Shown one piece after another: positions 1-8,202 of a stretch of 64,000 nucleotides of DNA (positions within the stretch are counted from its first letter, which is position 1; every line of letters begins with the position of its first letter). Location of the stretch: positions 2,347,501-2,411,500 of the forward strand of contig NZ_CP065546.1 of the NCBI RefSeq assembly GCF_015999545.1. The letters are read 5' to 3'. Below the pieces are notes generated by a model. It made no database searches. It was not told the origin of the DNA and worked only from the letters and a program-made list of their open reading frames with translations. This stretch comes from Lysinibacillus sp. JNUCC-52 (GTDB taxonomy: Bacteria; Bacillota; Bacilli; Bacillales_A; Planococcaceae). The translations under genes were made by a program, and so were the position numbers.

Positions 1-2742
1 TAATTTGCGAATTTCGTCTAAATCATATTCGGTTGCGTTTTGTAGCTTATCACGCCATTGCTCTTGTAATTTTTTTCGTAGAGGTAGCTGCTGTTCTTTA
101 CGATGTAGCTCTTCTAAGCTTTCATTTGTCACTTGAATAGCATCCTTTACTTCCTCATATGTGCGCTCTGGCGTAGATTGTAACAATGCTGTTAACGCAG
201 TAAGTTGTTTTTCCTTTTTTAGTCCTTCTACATTTATAGACTTAATTTTTTCTTCTAATTGCACTAGCTGTTCTTCCACCTCATGTAAGCTAGCCTGTGC
301 TGTTTGTTGTGCCGCTTTCTTAGGTGCAAGCTGTGTATTAGCTTGCTCAACGGACTGCAACTGTTGGCGTGCTATTTGTAGAGCGGATTGTGTAGTAGAT
401 ACTAGCATTTTTAGCTGCTCCACTGATTCCTCTGGCATCACATCAGCTTTGAATGTATCAGCGAGTTGCTGTAGACGTTCGGTATGTGTAATAAATGGCT
501 GTAATTGCCGCTGTAAACTTTGAACATCGAAGCTTGTAATAGCACATTCTTGATGTATTAAACTACTAATGTTTTTACGTAGTGACTCAAATTCACGATC
601 TTTATGGTCCTGTTGTTGTCGAAGCGCCATACCTTTTTGCCAAACAAAATCACGCCGCATATAGAGCCCTAGTAAATAGCTCTCCAATTGTTCATTCGTT
701 GGTGTTTGCCCTTCTTGAAACGACTCATTTAGCTGCGCAAATACACCTGTTAAATTTTGTAGCGAGAACGACTGTACTGGCTGTTGACGACTTTTAGCTA
801 ACGCTCGCTCTTTCTCCTCTGACGATAACAGTGCTTCAAGCTTTGCAATTGCTTTTTGTAATCGGGAATTAATTGTTGCCCATGCTTCTAAATCTTTCGC
901 ATCTTCTAAATGCTCTAATCGTCCAATTTGTTGAGCTAGTATGTGCGTCGGACGGATGTGATAATGCTGTAAAAAGCGTTGAATACGTTCAAAAGACGTT
1001 AACGTACCAATATATTGTTGGCCTTCCTTCATTAAAAGCAAGCGCTTATTTTCTTGTTCATATTTTAATTGAATATCTTGATACTGTGATGTCAGCTCTT
1101 GCTTTTCTGCAAGTAATTCTTTATATTGAATAGCCGCTTGCCACTGTTCTATATTATGGGTGCTGTCTTGAATCGTTTGTTGAAGCTGTTCAAGCGAATC
1201 ATATTCAGATAAAATTTGTTCATGCGATTGTATAGCGGACTCTAATTGTGCTAGCTGTTTTTCAAAATGCTCTTTTTGCTCTTCACTAGATTCTTTTTCT
1301 GCTTTTGCCGTTTTCAAATCCTTTTTTAGCGATTGAATCTCTTTTTGTAAAATGGGTTCATCAATTACGGCCTGCTCCTTAGCAGCTATTTCCTTTGTTA
1401 ACTCCTCAAGCCATGTTTCCAGCTTTTGTTTCTCATCCACTGCTTTTACAATACTTACTTGTAGCTCTTGCTCACGCTCAGCAAATGCAATAATTTCTTC
1501 TTCAACAGCAGCTAATGTTTGCTCACGCCAATGTAGGGCAACATTTTCCTCAATGAATTTTTTACCCTCTTCTTCAATACTTTCTGTACGGCCATAGCGC
1601 AAAATTCGTATTTCTTGATTGGAGAGAAGCCTGCCCAATGCATTATCAACAGCTAAGTTTGACTGTGATGCAACGAGTGTTTTCAAGCCTGCCTTAACAT
1701 TTTGCTGACAAATTTCTGAAATTACCGTTGTTTTTCCTGTCCCTGGAGGTCCTTGAATCACATACAAATCTTCAACAGATAGGGCACCGATTACCGCTTT
1801 CCGTTGATATTCATTTAAATTATTATGAAACGCAATATCATCGCGCAGCTTGGCCGTGCGGACGGTTGGGCGTTTCTCAAATAATATCGTCTCTAAGCTA
1901 GCATTCACTGCTTCGCCCTTTTCTAGCTTCGTAAAGCCATTGCGCAAGCGTCGTATTTGGCTTAGTGTTGCAAAATTACTAAAGCTCGCTTGCTTTGAGC
2001 GCAAGTTTAACTGATCTTTACGAGCCTGATCCTGTGCAAAAGGCTTTAAATCAATTTCAACCGTTTGCTTACCAGCATTCGATTTTAATACTTGTCCGAT
2101 TTCACCACGTACACCTTGGATGCTAACACTTAAACCTTCGAGTTGCTTCCATTCCTTTGCTTTTACATAAGGACATACTAGTGTTAAACGTGAAAAGTCT
2201 TCATTAAAGTAGCTTTGTTTAAATTCCGTATGAATATCATCAATTGTTGCATCCCGTTCTTGGATTTTTAAATAGCCTTCCCAACTTGCAATACGTTTTT
2301 TCACATATTCGGTGCGTTCTTCAGCAATCGGTAGCTCTCTTATTTTTGAATGAAGATCAAGTGGGATACCTGCGCCATTATTAGGTTTTGTGACAAATTG
2401 CAATGCAGCTGGTAAGCGACGATTCGTACTTATTGGACCACGCATATGTACAAAACGAATATTAGTTGCTAATAATCCTTCCACTTTTAGTACACAATCC
2501 ATAATCGCTGTTTTTCCTGCAAGTACACTATCTAACTTCTCGTTGTGCTCCGCATTAAAATAAATGGATAAAAACGTTTCACCAATGGTTTTCGCTTTTC
2601 TTTTTTCAATATAAACGGTAATTGTTTTTTGTAACGCAAAAAAGGCATGCTCATTTGCTGAGCATTCCTCTACCGCCTCCTTCGCCTTATTCGTCAAAAT
2701 TAAATTACAGCGTTGTTTCTCTAGTAAAGCGATGTTCTGCAT
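1..2742 (-). CDS. Superfamily I helicase-like AAA ATPase with long coiled coil, partial (C-terminus beyond window)
   Basis: The frame stays open on the minus strand from ATG at 2742 to the window edge: 914 codons with no stop. AGGGAGGGCAG just upstream is the ribosome site. A Walker A, GPPGTGKTT, lies at about residues 331-339, preceded by a Q-like element (NEYQRKAVIGAL) and followed by a motif Ia-like SQSNLAVDN. This arrangement is typical of UPF1/Dna2-type SF1 helicases (AAA_11). From about residue 400 to the edge the sequence is Glu/Gln/Lys/Leu-rich heptads, a very long coiled coil inserted before the expected Walker B and motifs III-VI, which would lie outside the window. The first 320 residues match nothing I recognise. 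Nucleic-acid translocation is inferred from the family. Many open frames on the opposite strand here are shadows. Confidence 0.85.
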   Translation of the reverse strand, partial: MQNIALLEKQRCNLILTNKAKEAVEECSANEHAFFALQKTITVYIEKRKAKTIGETFLSIYFNAEHNEKLDSVLAGKTAIMDCVLKVEGLLATNIRFVHMRGPISTNRRLPAALQFVTKPNNGAGIPLDLHSKIRELPIAEERTEYVKKRIASWEGYLKIQERDATIDDIHTEFKQSYFNEDFSRLTLVCPYVKAKEWKQLEGLSVSIQGVRGEIGQVLKSNAGKQTVEIDLKPFAQDQARKDQLNLRSKQASFSNFATLSQIRRLRNGFTKLEKGEAVNASLETILFEKRPTVRTAKLRDDIAFHNNLNEYQRKAVIGALSVEDLYVIQGPPGTGKTTVISEICQQNVKAGLKTLVASQSNLAVDNALGRLLSNQEIRILRYGRTESIEEEGKKFIEENVALHWREQTLAAVEEEIIAFAEREQELQVSIVKAVDEKQKLETWLEELTKEIAAKEQAVIDEPILQKEIQSLKKDLKTAKAEKESSEEQKEHFEKQLAQLESAIQSHEQILSEYDSLEQLQQTIQDSTHNIEQWQAAIQYKELLAEKQELTSQYQDIQLKYEQENKRLLLMKEGQQYIGTLTSFERIQRFLQHYHIRPTHILAQQIGRLEHLEDAKDLEAWATINSRLQKAIAKLEALLSSEEKERALAKSRQQPVQSFSLQNLTGVFAQLNESFQEGQTPTNEQLESYLLGLYMRRDFVWQKGMALRQQQDHKDREFESLRKNISSLIHQECAITSFDVQSLQRQLQPFITHTERLQQLADTFKADVMPEESVEQLKMLVSTTQSALQIARQQLQSVEQANTQLAPKKAAQQTAQASLHEVEEQLVQLEEKIKSINVEGLKKEKQLTALTALLQSTPERTYEEVKDAIQVTNESLEELHRKEQQLPLRKKLQEQWRDKLQNATEYDLDEIRKL

Positions 2743-2813
2743 GAGCTGCCCTCCCTTCCGAATTCACTAAAGTATTATTTTATCATATCGCAAAAGGAAT
2801 CTTGCAAAGAAAA

Positions 2814-2852
2814 ATCCCCTGCACAGTGATTTCCTTCCACTGTACAAGGGAT
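2814..2852 (-). terminator. Rho-independent terminator after the FMN reductase
   Basis: On the minus strand the arm ATCCCTTGTACAGTG pairs with CACTGTGCAGGGGAT and is followed by a U-rich run. It lies 35 bp after the reductase stop and also separates it from the helicase gene. Confidence 0.75.
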
Positions 2853-2886
2853 CAATATTTATTGGTACCGACATTAAGACATCTCT

Positions 2887-3441
2887 TTAATGTTGGTCGA
2901 TTGTTTCTTTCGGTAATGTTTTGCTCATTTCACAGTACTGAACGAAAACACGTGCCATTTCACGTAAACGATTATGAACATCCTCGTCTACAATTACATT
3001 ATTTGCATCAAAATGTGATGTATGCGTATATACATAGTTTGGTGTTACAAGTGCACGGAAGTAGTCTAAAATAGGCTTTAATTGATTTTCAACTACTAAA
3101 TGGTGCTGATATGTGCCACCATTCGCTACGATAGAAACTGGCTTATAGCGCATTGTTTTCGGATGTAAGAAATCAAAAGCATTTTTCAATACGCCTGGAA
3201 TCGAAGCTTGGAAAATCGGCGTTGCAATAATATACGCATCAGCTTCTTCAAATTTCTGGATCATTTTTTTCATATCGTCATTCAATGGTGAGCCATCGAC
3301 AATTTGATGCTTATATTCACTAAAATGCATAATTTCTAAATCGAAACTAGCATCGAAATCTTTAATATAACGCTCTACTTGCTCTAAAATAGCACCAGTT
3401 TTACGCCCAAACATTGTGCCATCAACGAGTAAAATTTTCAT
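2887..3441 (-). CDS. NAD(P)H-dependent FMN reductase family protein (flavodoxin-like fold)
   Basis: A 184-residue protein of the NADPH-dependent FMN reductase group (SsuE/YwqN-like), expected to use NAD(P)H to reduce FMN or a small substrate in the cytoplasm. MKILLVDGTMFGRKTG is the N-terminal strand plus phosphate-binding loop. TPIFQASIPGVLKNAFDFL (residues 74-92) is the characteristic isoalloxazine-side segment. Start choice: GGAGG at 3452-3456 lies 10 nt before ATG 3441 and 4 nt before ATG 3447, so the start is one of these two. A longer open frame reaching 3522 has no ribosome site and would add an unrelated 27-residue leader. The physiological substrate cannot be told from sequence. It is monocistronic with its own terminator. 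Confidence 0.85.
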   Translation of the reverse strand: MKILLVDGTMFGRKTGAILEQVERYIKDFDASFDLEIMHFSEYKHQIVDGSPLNDDMKKMIQKFEEADAYIIATPIFQASIPGVLKNAFDFLHPKTMRYKPVSIVANGGTYQHHLVVENQLKPILDYFRALVTPNYVYTHTSHFDANNVIVDEDVHNRLREMARVFVQYCEMSKTLPKETIDQH

Positions 3442-3572
3442 ATTCATTTTGCCTCCACATTCATCTTCTACAATAATATTGTAACAAATGAAAAGTGGCT
3501 CGGGAAGAATTGTAGTAGTCAAAACAATAAATTCAGTCTTTAGACGGAATGCTATAGTTAGTAGAAAGACAA

Positions 3573-4424
3573 CTATTTTTCATTATGCCTATTAAATGTC
3601 ACATCTTCGTCTACAACCGTTTCTTCCACTTTAAATTTATCTCGGTTAATAATGACCTCACGATTGACCTTGTGCTCTTCATTAGATACGGTGGTGTCTT
3701 GAAGTTTTCCCCAATTAAATAACTCGTCACGTGTAAAGTCTTCTTGTGTCACATTCGGAAAATCCATTTTCGCTAAGTCCTGTGATGGATATATTGTCAC
3801 CCATTGTTTCTTTCCATGTAACGCAATGACAATCATTGCTTTTGCAACTTGTGAGGCTTCAATAGCGCGTGAACGCTTTAATGGTCCTATTAATAATGGG
3901 TTAGCAAGCTTTAATAGCTTTTCTCCTACCTTTTCACCTAACCGAAATTCCTCGCGCGGTCCTACCAAAAGAGAGGGACGAATAATTGATAGACGCTGTA
4001 AACCAAGTTCTATTAAAGCATTCTCCAGCTTTCCCTTCACACGATTATAGTAAAAACGCGATTGCTCATTAGCACCCATAGCAGTGATGACAAGCATATG
4101 CGGAATCCCTTGCTTTTTAGCCAAAGAGGCAATGGCTAGTGGATATTCAAAATCGACTTTTTCAAACGCCTCACGTGCGCCTGCCTTTTTTATCGTAGTG
4201 CCTAAACAGCAATATAGCTCATGCGCAAACTCAATATCCTTTTCTTCTAATGTATCGAAGTTTCGAATTTTCACCTCTAACTTCGGGTGCTTATATTGTA
4301 GCTCTCGTCGTGCTATCACGATTACTGAAACATATTCATCGTTTTCACATAACTGTTCTATTAGTGAACTACCTGTTAATCCAGTAGCCCCTACAACAAT
4401 TGCCGAACGCATGCCCAATTTCAT
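3573..4424 (-). CDS. NAD(P)-binding atypical SDR (NAD-dependent epimerase/HTATIP2-like)
   Basis: The 283-residue protein opens with a Rossmann strand and the nucleotide loop VGATGLTGSSL (about residues 11-21), the pattern of atypical short-chain dehydrogenases. YYNRVKGKLENAL near residue 125 carries the Tyr-x3-Lys pair of SDR catalysis, and SIIRPSLLVGPRE matches the family's R-P-x-x-x-G-P segment. The C-terminal 50 residues are charged and unrecognised. AAGGGGGAG precedes ATG 4424 with tight spacing; ATG 4412 is an alternative start four codons in. The gene is divergent from the PseG-like gene to the right. The substrate is unknown. Confidence 0.8.
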   Translation of the reverse strand: MKLGMRSAIVVGATGLTGSSLIEQLCENDEYVSVIVIARRELQYKHPKLEVKIRNFDTLEEKDIEFAHELYCCLGTTIKKAGAREAFEKVDFEYPLAIASLAKKQGIPHMLVITAMGANEQSRFYYNRVKGKLENALIELGLQRLSIIRPSLLVGPREEFRLGEKVGEKLLKLANPLLIGPLKRSRAIEASQVAKAMIVIALHGKKQWVTIYPSQDLAKMDFPNVTQEDFTRDELFNWGKLQDTTVSNEEHKVNREVIINRDKFKVEETVVDEDVTFNRHNEK

Positions 4425-4655
4425 TCTCCCCCTTCGAGAAAATTTTATATTCGCTCTAAATGGACGAGCTCTTTGTATGTATTTACAATATGCGTACTAA
4501 CATCTTTTTTGCATGTCCTCTCTATTATTCATCGGTATAGCAAACTTAATTTTTAAAGTTTCATCTCTTACATTATTTATCTAATGTTAATTTTTACACA
4601 TACTTGCCCCATTTTCACCATAATTTAAATAGACAGATGAAAGGATGGGATACAT

Positions 4656-5702
4656 TTGCAAAACGAAACACAAACAATTAAACCGAAAAAATCGATTGTT
4701 TTCATAATTGAAAGCTGTATTGATAAAGGGCTGTATCCTTTTGAACGAGTTGCAACATTAGCTAAGTTGCTTGGACAAGAGGAAGTTTTTATATTCGTAA
4801 AGACCCCTTCCAATGATGGGATTCAAATTTTAATGAATCACAATCTTTCACCAATACTATTCGAGCATTTCGATGAATTACCTAAGCAAATAAAAGCGAT
4901 ACAACCTGATTTAATTGTTAGGGACGGTCGGAACTCTGAAAGCTGGCAAGTGGAAAATTTACGACCATTTTGTAAAACTATTATTCATTTTGATGATTTT
5001 GGTGAAGGTGGCCAAGCCTGTGACTGTGTATTACTAGCACTCTATCAGGAAGTTAAAGATTATATGCCATCCCATTATATCGGTGGCAGTTTCGTCTTTG
5101 CATTACCAGAAGCTTATCAGCATTCCGAACAATTACCTGATCTTAAAACACCAGAGAACCCGCCCCATATTGTTGTTGCTTTCGAGGATGGGGACGAGCA
5201 TAACTTAACATATCGTACTCTTCGACACTTAACTCAGCTACAAATTCCACTACAAATTACAGTAATGATTGATGAAAGCTATCGACATGCGACTGACGAC
5301 TTACAAATGATGGTATTAAGTCGTCGTAATACTGCCATTTTGCGTGATAAAGACGCACTCCTAAAATTATTACCCAAAGCGGATGTCATTATTTGCAATG
5401 CTAACTACACACCATATAAGATTGCTTCCTATGGCGTGCCATGTATTACGCTCGCACAAACAGAAAACGAGCTTTTGCATGCATTCCCTCGCGAGCATAA
5501 TGGCTTTATACATCTCGGCCTAGGGCGTAAGATGAAACAATCACAAATACAAAATGCTGTAATGGAGTTTTTATTACATGAGGCGCGCAGTGAACGTGCT
5601 GTTAAAAAACAGCGCCAGCTTAATCTTGCTAGCAATAACAATACGCTGGAATCTTTATTACTTGATTTTGCTTATGATCGACATAATATCGCTTCAACTT
5701 AG
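4656..5702 (+). CDS. PseG/SpsG-like glycosyltransferase-fold protein lacking the catalytic His motif
   Basis: A 348-residue protein starting at TTG 4656 behind AAAGGATGG (spacing about 8-10). It shows a two-Rossmann GT-B layout like PseG (UDP-sugar hydrolase of pseudaminic acid synthesis) and SpsG. IIHFDDFGEGGQACDCVLL fits the family's inter-domain strand, IVVAFEDGDEHNLTYRTLR fits the 'GGxDxxNLT' nucleotide-binding segment, and ADVIICNANYTPYKIASYG fits the C-terminal donor-site helix. PseG proteins have a G-x-GH-x-x-R motif after the first strand; here the corresponding stretch reads DKGLYPFERVATLAKLL, so the catalytic His is absent. No sugar-biosynthesis neighbours are visible. I read it as a nucleotide-sugar-binding relative of unknown role, not as PseG. 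Confidence 0.65.
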   Translation: MQNETQTIKPKKSIVFIIESCIDKGLYPFERVATLAKLLGQEEVFIFVKTPSNDGIQILMNHNLSPILFEHFDELPKQIKAIQPDLIVRDGRNSESWQVENLRPFCKTIIHFDDFGEGGQACDCVLLALYQEVKDYMPSHYIGGSFVFALPEAYQHSEQLPDLKTPENPPHIVVAFEDGDEHNLTYRTLRHLTQLQIPLQITVMIDESYRHATDDLQMMVLSRRNTAILRDKDALLKLLPKADVIICNANYTPYKIASYGVPCITLAQTENELLHAFPREHNGFIHLGLGRKMKQSQIQNAVMEFLLHEARSERAVKKQRQLNLASNNNTLESLLLDFAYDRHNIAST

Positions 5703-5850
5703 TGATTCTTTTAAGGTGGATATGATACAATATATTAGAATTTTTCACTTTCACTATTCCCCTGCATCTTGCTGAATGTATTCATTACAAAGTAGGCTAG
5801 AATTTTTTGAGGAATCTCAACGCATCAGTACCCGATTAATTTTAACAATT

Positions 5851-5885
5851 GAGCGGTGGGGGATGACAAACCCTCATCGCTTTTA
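5851..5885 (+). terminator. Terminator-like hairpin
   Basis: GCGGTGGGGG pairs with CCCTCATCGC (two G-U pairs), loop ATGACAAA, followed by TTTTA. It lies between the PseG-like gene and the small coiled-coil gene. Confidence 0.6.
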
Positions 5886-5929
5886 CACGCTTTCTTAATA
5901 AAAATAAACTAATAAAGGAGCTAACGATC

Positions 5930-6115
5930 ATGCCATCAAAAAGCGATATTGAATATCAAATTAAAGAATTAAAAATGGATTATATGAATTTACAAGGTGA
6001 TATCGAAAAACTTGAATCTACTGGCCATAACGACCAAGTTGCAAAGGCTGAGCAACGCCTTGCTAACATGGAAGCACAGCTAGCAGAATTAAATAAACAA
6101 CTAGCAGAGCTATAA
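5930..6115 (+). CDS. Small coiled-coil protein, SE1832-like
   Basis: A 61-residue, charged, Cys-free protein with AAAGGAG 10-11 nt before ATG 5930. Almost the whole chain is heptad-like (IEYQIKELKMDYMNLQGDIE, then a short GHND turn, then RLANMEAQLAELNKQLAEL), so it should be a two-helix antiparallel coiled coil. It resembles small conserved staphylococcal and bacillar proteins labelled SE1832 family. Function is unknown; no membrane segment or DNA-binding motif is visible. It precedes the ABC-F gene by 99 bp. Confidence 0.75.
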   Translation: MPSKSDIEYQIKELKMDYMNLQGDIEKLESTGHNDQVAKAEQRLANMEAQLAELNKQLAEL

Positions 6116-6214
6116 TAATGTCGCATCGTGCCAACTGTTTAGGTTATAACAGGCGCACTGCGATTCATCTATTTAAACAAGACCTAATCGAATTATTTTG
6201 GAGGAACAACATAT

Positions 6215-7780
6215 ATGGCAATATTAACAGTTGAAAAATTAGGTCATTCTTTCGGTGACCGTACTCTTTTTAAAGATGTTTCTTTCCGTTTAGTAGAGGG
6301 CGATCATATCGGCCTTGTCGGCGCAAACGGCGTTGGTAAATCTACTCTTATGGGAATCATTACAGGACAAACAATTCACGATGAGGGAAAAGTTGAATGG
6401 CTACCTGGAACACATTATGGCTATTTAGACCAGCATACTGCGCTTACAGCTGGACGCACTATGCGCGATGCATTACGCGATGCCTTCCTCCCACTATATA
6501 AAAAAGAAGAAGAGCTAAATGAAATTACAGGGAAAATGGCTGAGGCTACACCTGAAGAATTAGAAGTTTTACTAGAACAAATGGCTGAAGTTCAGGATGC
6601 TCTTGATGCTGGCGATTTCTATTCACTTGATATGAAAATTGAAGAGGTTGCACGTGGTCTAGGTCTTGATGCAATTGGACTTGAGCGTGATGTTGCTGCC
6701 CTTTCAGGTGGTCAACGTACGAAAGTTTTACTGGCAAAGCTATTACTAGAGAAGCCAAAAGTATTATTACTTGATGAGCCAACGAACTATCTCGATGAAG
6801 AGCATATTACATGGTTGAAAAACTATTTAAAAAATTATCCACATGCATTCTTATTAATTTCCCACGATACGGAATTTATGAATGAGACTGTTGATGTTAT
6901 TTTCCAATTAGAGTTTTCAAAGCTAACTCGCTATACAGCTACGTACGAAAAGTTTTTAGAGCTTGCTGAAATCAATAAACGCCAGCATATTGATGCATAT
7001 GAAAAGCAACAAGAATTTATAAAAAAACAAGAAGACTTCATAGCAAAAAATAAAGCACGCTACTCTACAACTGGTCGTGCAAAATCTCGTGCGAAACAGC
7101 TTGATCGATTAGAACGTATTGACCGTCCTGAAACAGCAGTGAAACCTGAATTTGGGTTTAAAGAAGCACGTACACCAAGTCGTTACGTTGTGGAAGCAGA
7201 GAATTTAGTCATCGGCTACGATAAAGATAAACCACTACTACCACCTCTATCATTTATGATTGAACGCGGTGAAAAAATTGCCTTAGTCGGCATGAATGGT
7301 GTTGGTAAATCGACATTACTTAAAACGATGCTTGGAAAAATCAATCCGCTAGGTGGTACGGTAATTCGTGGTGATTATTTAGCTCCTTCTTATTTCGAAC
7401 AAGAAGTAAAGGCAGATAAAATCACTCCTATTGATGATGTATGGAACGCCTTCCCTTCTATGGAGCAAGCACAAGTTCGCGCAGCATTGGCACGTGCAGG
7501 TTTAAAAACAGATCATATTACGCGCCCACTTAATTCTTTATCTGGTGGTGAGCAAGCCAAAGTTCGTTTATGTAAGCTAATGATGGAAGAAGCAAACTGG
7601 TTACTATTTGACGAACCGACAAACCACTTAGATGTTGATGCAAAGGAAGAGTTAAAGCGTGCTATGAAAGAATTTAAAGGCACAATTGTACTCGTTAGCC
7701 ATGAACCTGATTTCTATGAAGGCTTAGTAACAAAAGTATGGGATGTACAAGACTGGTTCACAACTGGGCAACAAAGCTAA
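6215..7780 (+). CDS. ABC-F family ATPase, YfmM type
   Basis: A 521-residue soluble protein with two ATP-binding cassettes and no membrane domain. NBD1 has Walker A GANGVGKST (residues 36-44), signature SGGQ and Walker B LLLDEPTN. The inter-domain linker (about 235-315) is Lys/Arg-rich and helical (ARYSTTGRAKSRAKQLDR), as expected of the P-site tRNA-interacting motif. NBD2 has GMNGVGKST, SLSGGEQ and LLFDEPTN. Length and sequence resemble B. subtilis YfmM (about 518 residues). ABC-F proteins act on the ribosome, either as resistance factors or as translation factors resolving stalled complexes; which applies here is not visible. GGAGG lies 10 nt upstream of ATG 6215. The GC-rich palindrome downstream (7803-7916) probably serves as its terminator. 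Confidence 0.92.
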   Translation: MAILTVEKLGHSFGDRTLFKDVSFRLVEGDHIGLVGANGVGKSTLMGIITGQTIHDEGKVEWLPGTHYGYLDQHTALTAGRTMRDALRDAFLPLYKKEEELNEITGKMAEATPEELEVLLEQMAEVQDALDAGDFYSLDMKIEEVARGLGLDAIGLERDVAALSGGQRTKVLLAKLLLEKPKVLLLDEPTNYLDEEHITWLKNYLKNYPHAFLLISHDTEFMNETVDVIFQLEFSKLTRYTATYEKFLELAEINKRQHIDAYEKQQEFIKKQEDFIAKNKARYSTTGRAKSRAKQLDRLERIDRPETAVKPEFGFKEARTPSRYVVEAENLVIGYDKDKPLLPPLSFMIERGEKIALVGMNGVGKSTLLKTMLGKINPLGGTVIRGDYLAPSYFEQEVKADKITPIDDVWNAFPSMEQAQVRAALARAGLKTDHITRPLNSLSGGEQAKVRLCKLMMEEANWLLFDEPTNHLDVDAKEELKRAMKEFKGTIVLVSHEPDFYEGLVTKVWDVQDWFTTGQQS

Positions 7781-7802
7781 AGAAAATGTCCTTCTAAAAC
7801 GT

Positions 7803-7916
7803 AAAAATCCACTTCGCTTTCCGCGGGCACATCGTAAGCCGCAACCGTCGCTATCGCGCGTCTGTTGCGGCTTACATTTTGTGCTGTTCCCGCAGGAGGC
7901 TTCGTGGATTTTTTTT
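7803..7916 (+). repeat. GC-rich palindromic repeat, copy R1 (doubles as terminator)
   Basis: Outer arms AAAAATCCAC / GTGGATTTTT close an imperfect long hairpin. Inside, GTAAGCCGCAAC (7834-7845) pairs perfectly with GTTGCGGCTTAC (7864-7875), and CCGCGGGCAC faces GTGCTGTTCCCGCAGG. The core matches copies at 14576 and 51891. This copy lacks the invariant hairpin found next to the others; its own A/T arms and T-run make it look like the yfmM-type gene's terminator. Confidence 0.85.
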
Positions 7917-7941
7917 AGTTGAAAAAATATCTTACTGCCCA

Positions 7942-7975
7942 AATTCAGAATTGTTTGGGTGACTGGCACGCCCTA
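7942..7975. repeat. REP-like element, degenerate copy
   Basis: CCCAAATTCAGAATTGTTTGGG followed by TGACTGGCACG reproduces the internal palindrome and one terminal GTGCCTGACAC-like arm of the perfect copy at 56578-56622, with substitutions. Confidence 0.5.
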
Positions 7976-8017
7976 TTTTTAAAATCTCCCAAACTTACAT
8001 CATTGTAAGCTTATTTA

Positions 8018-8045
8018 ATGAAACTTTTCGCTCTTCCCAGCGTAT
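8018..8045 (+). promoter_or_regulatory. Sigma-W-like ECF promoter upstream of the Spx-like gene
   Basis: TGAAAC (8018-8023), a 16-nt spacer and CGTATA (8040-8045) match the B. subtilis sigma-W consensus exactly. Transcription would begin near 8052, giving a leader of about 150 nt that contains the two CTTAC/GTAAG operators. Function is inferred from consensus only. Confidence 0.6.
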
Positions 8046-8113
8046 ATTTAGTATAGATTAAAAATATTATGTTCTCTAAAAAGTTTTTAAATAAACTATT
8101 GATTTATATATAG

Positions 8114-8158
8114 CTTACTAGTAAGATATATGTATAACCTATTTAACTTACTAATAAG
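8114..8158 (+). promoter_or_regulatory. Paired MarR-type operator sites
   Basis: A perfect palindrome CTTACTAGTAAG (8114-8125) and a near copy CTTACTAATAAG (8147-8158) lie 33 bp apart centre to centre, about three helical turns. The second overlaps the -35 of the proximal promoter, so the MarR protein encoded in this operon is the obvious candidate ligand. Confidence 0.55.
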
Positions 8159-8176
8159 CTATTCATATAATATAAT
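8148..8176 (+). promoter_or_regulatory. Housekeeping (sigma-A) promoter of the spx-like/marR operon
   Basis: TTACTA (8148-8153), 17-nt spacer, TATAAT (8171-8176), 26 nt before the ATG. A second overlapping TATAAT is at 8166-8171. Confidence 0.55.
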
Positions 8177-8202
8177 CCAACAAAGAAAGCGGGGAATGAA
8201 GA

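Noticed and set aside
161..1597. Several plus-strand open frames (161-523, 582-797, 873-1133, 1352-1597)
   Set aside because: They lie antisense to the continuous 914-codon minus-strand ATPase frame, have Ser/Cys- or Leu-rich shadow composition and no ribosome sites.
4535..4563. TGAAAC-N16-GCTATA upstream of the minus-strand SDR as a third ECF promoter
   Set aside because: The -10 lacks the CGT core; it matches only the -35 and is probably chance in AT-rich DNA.
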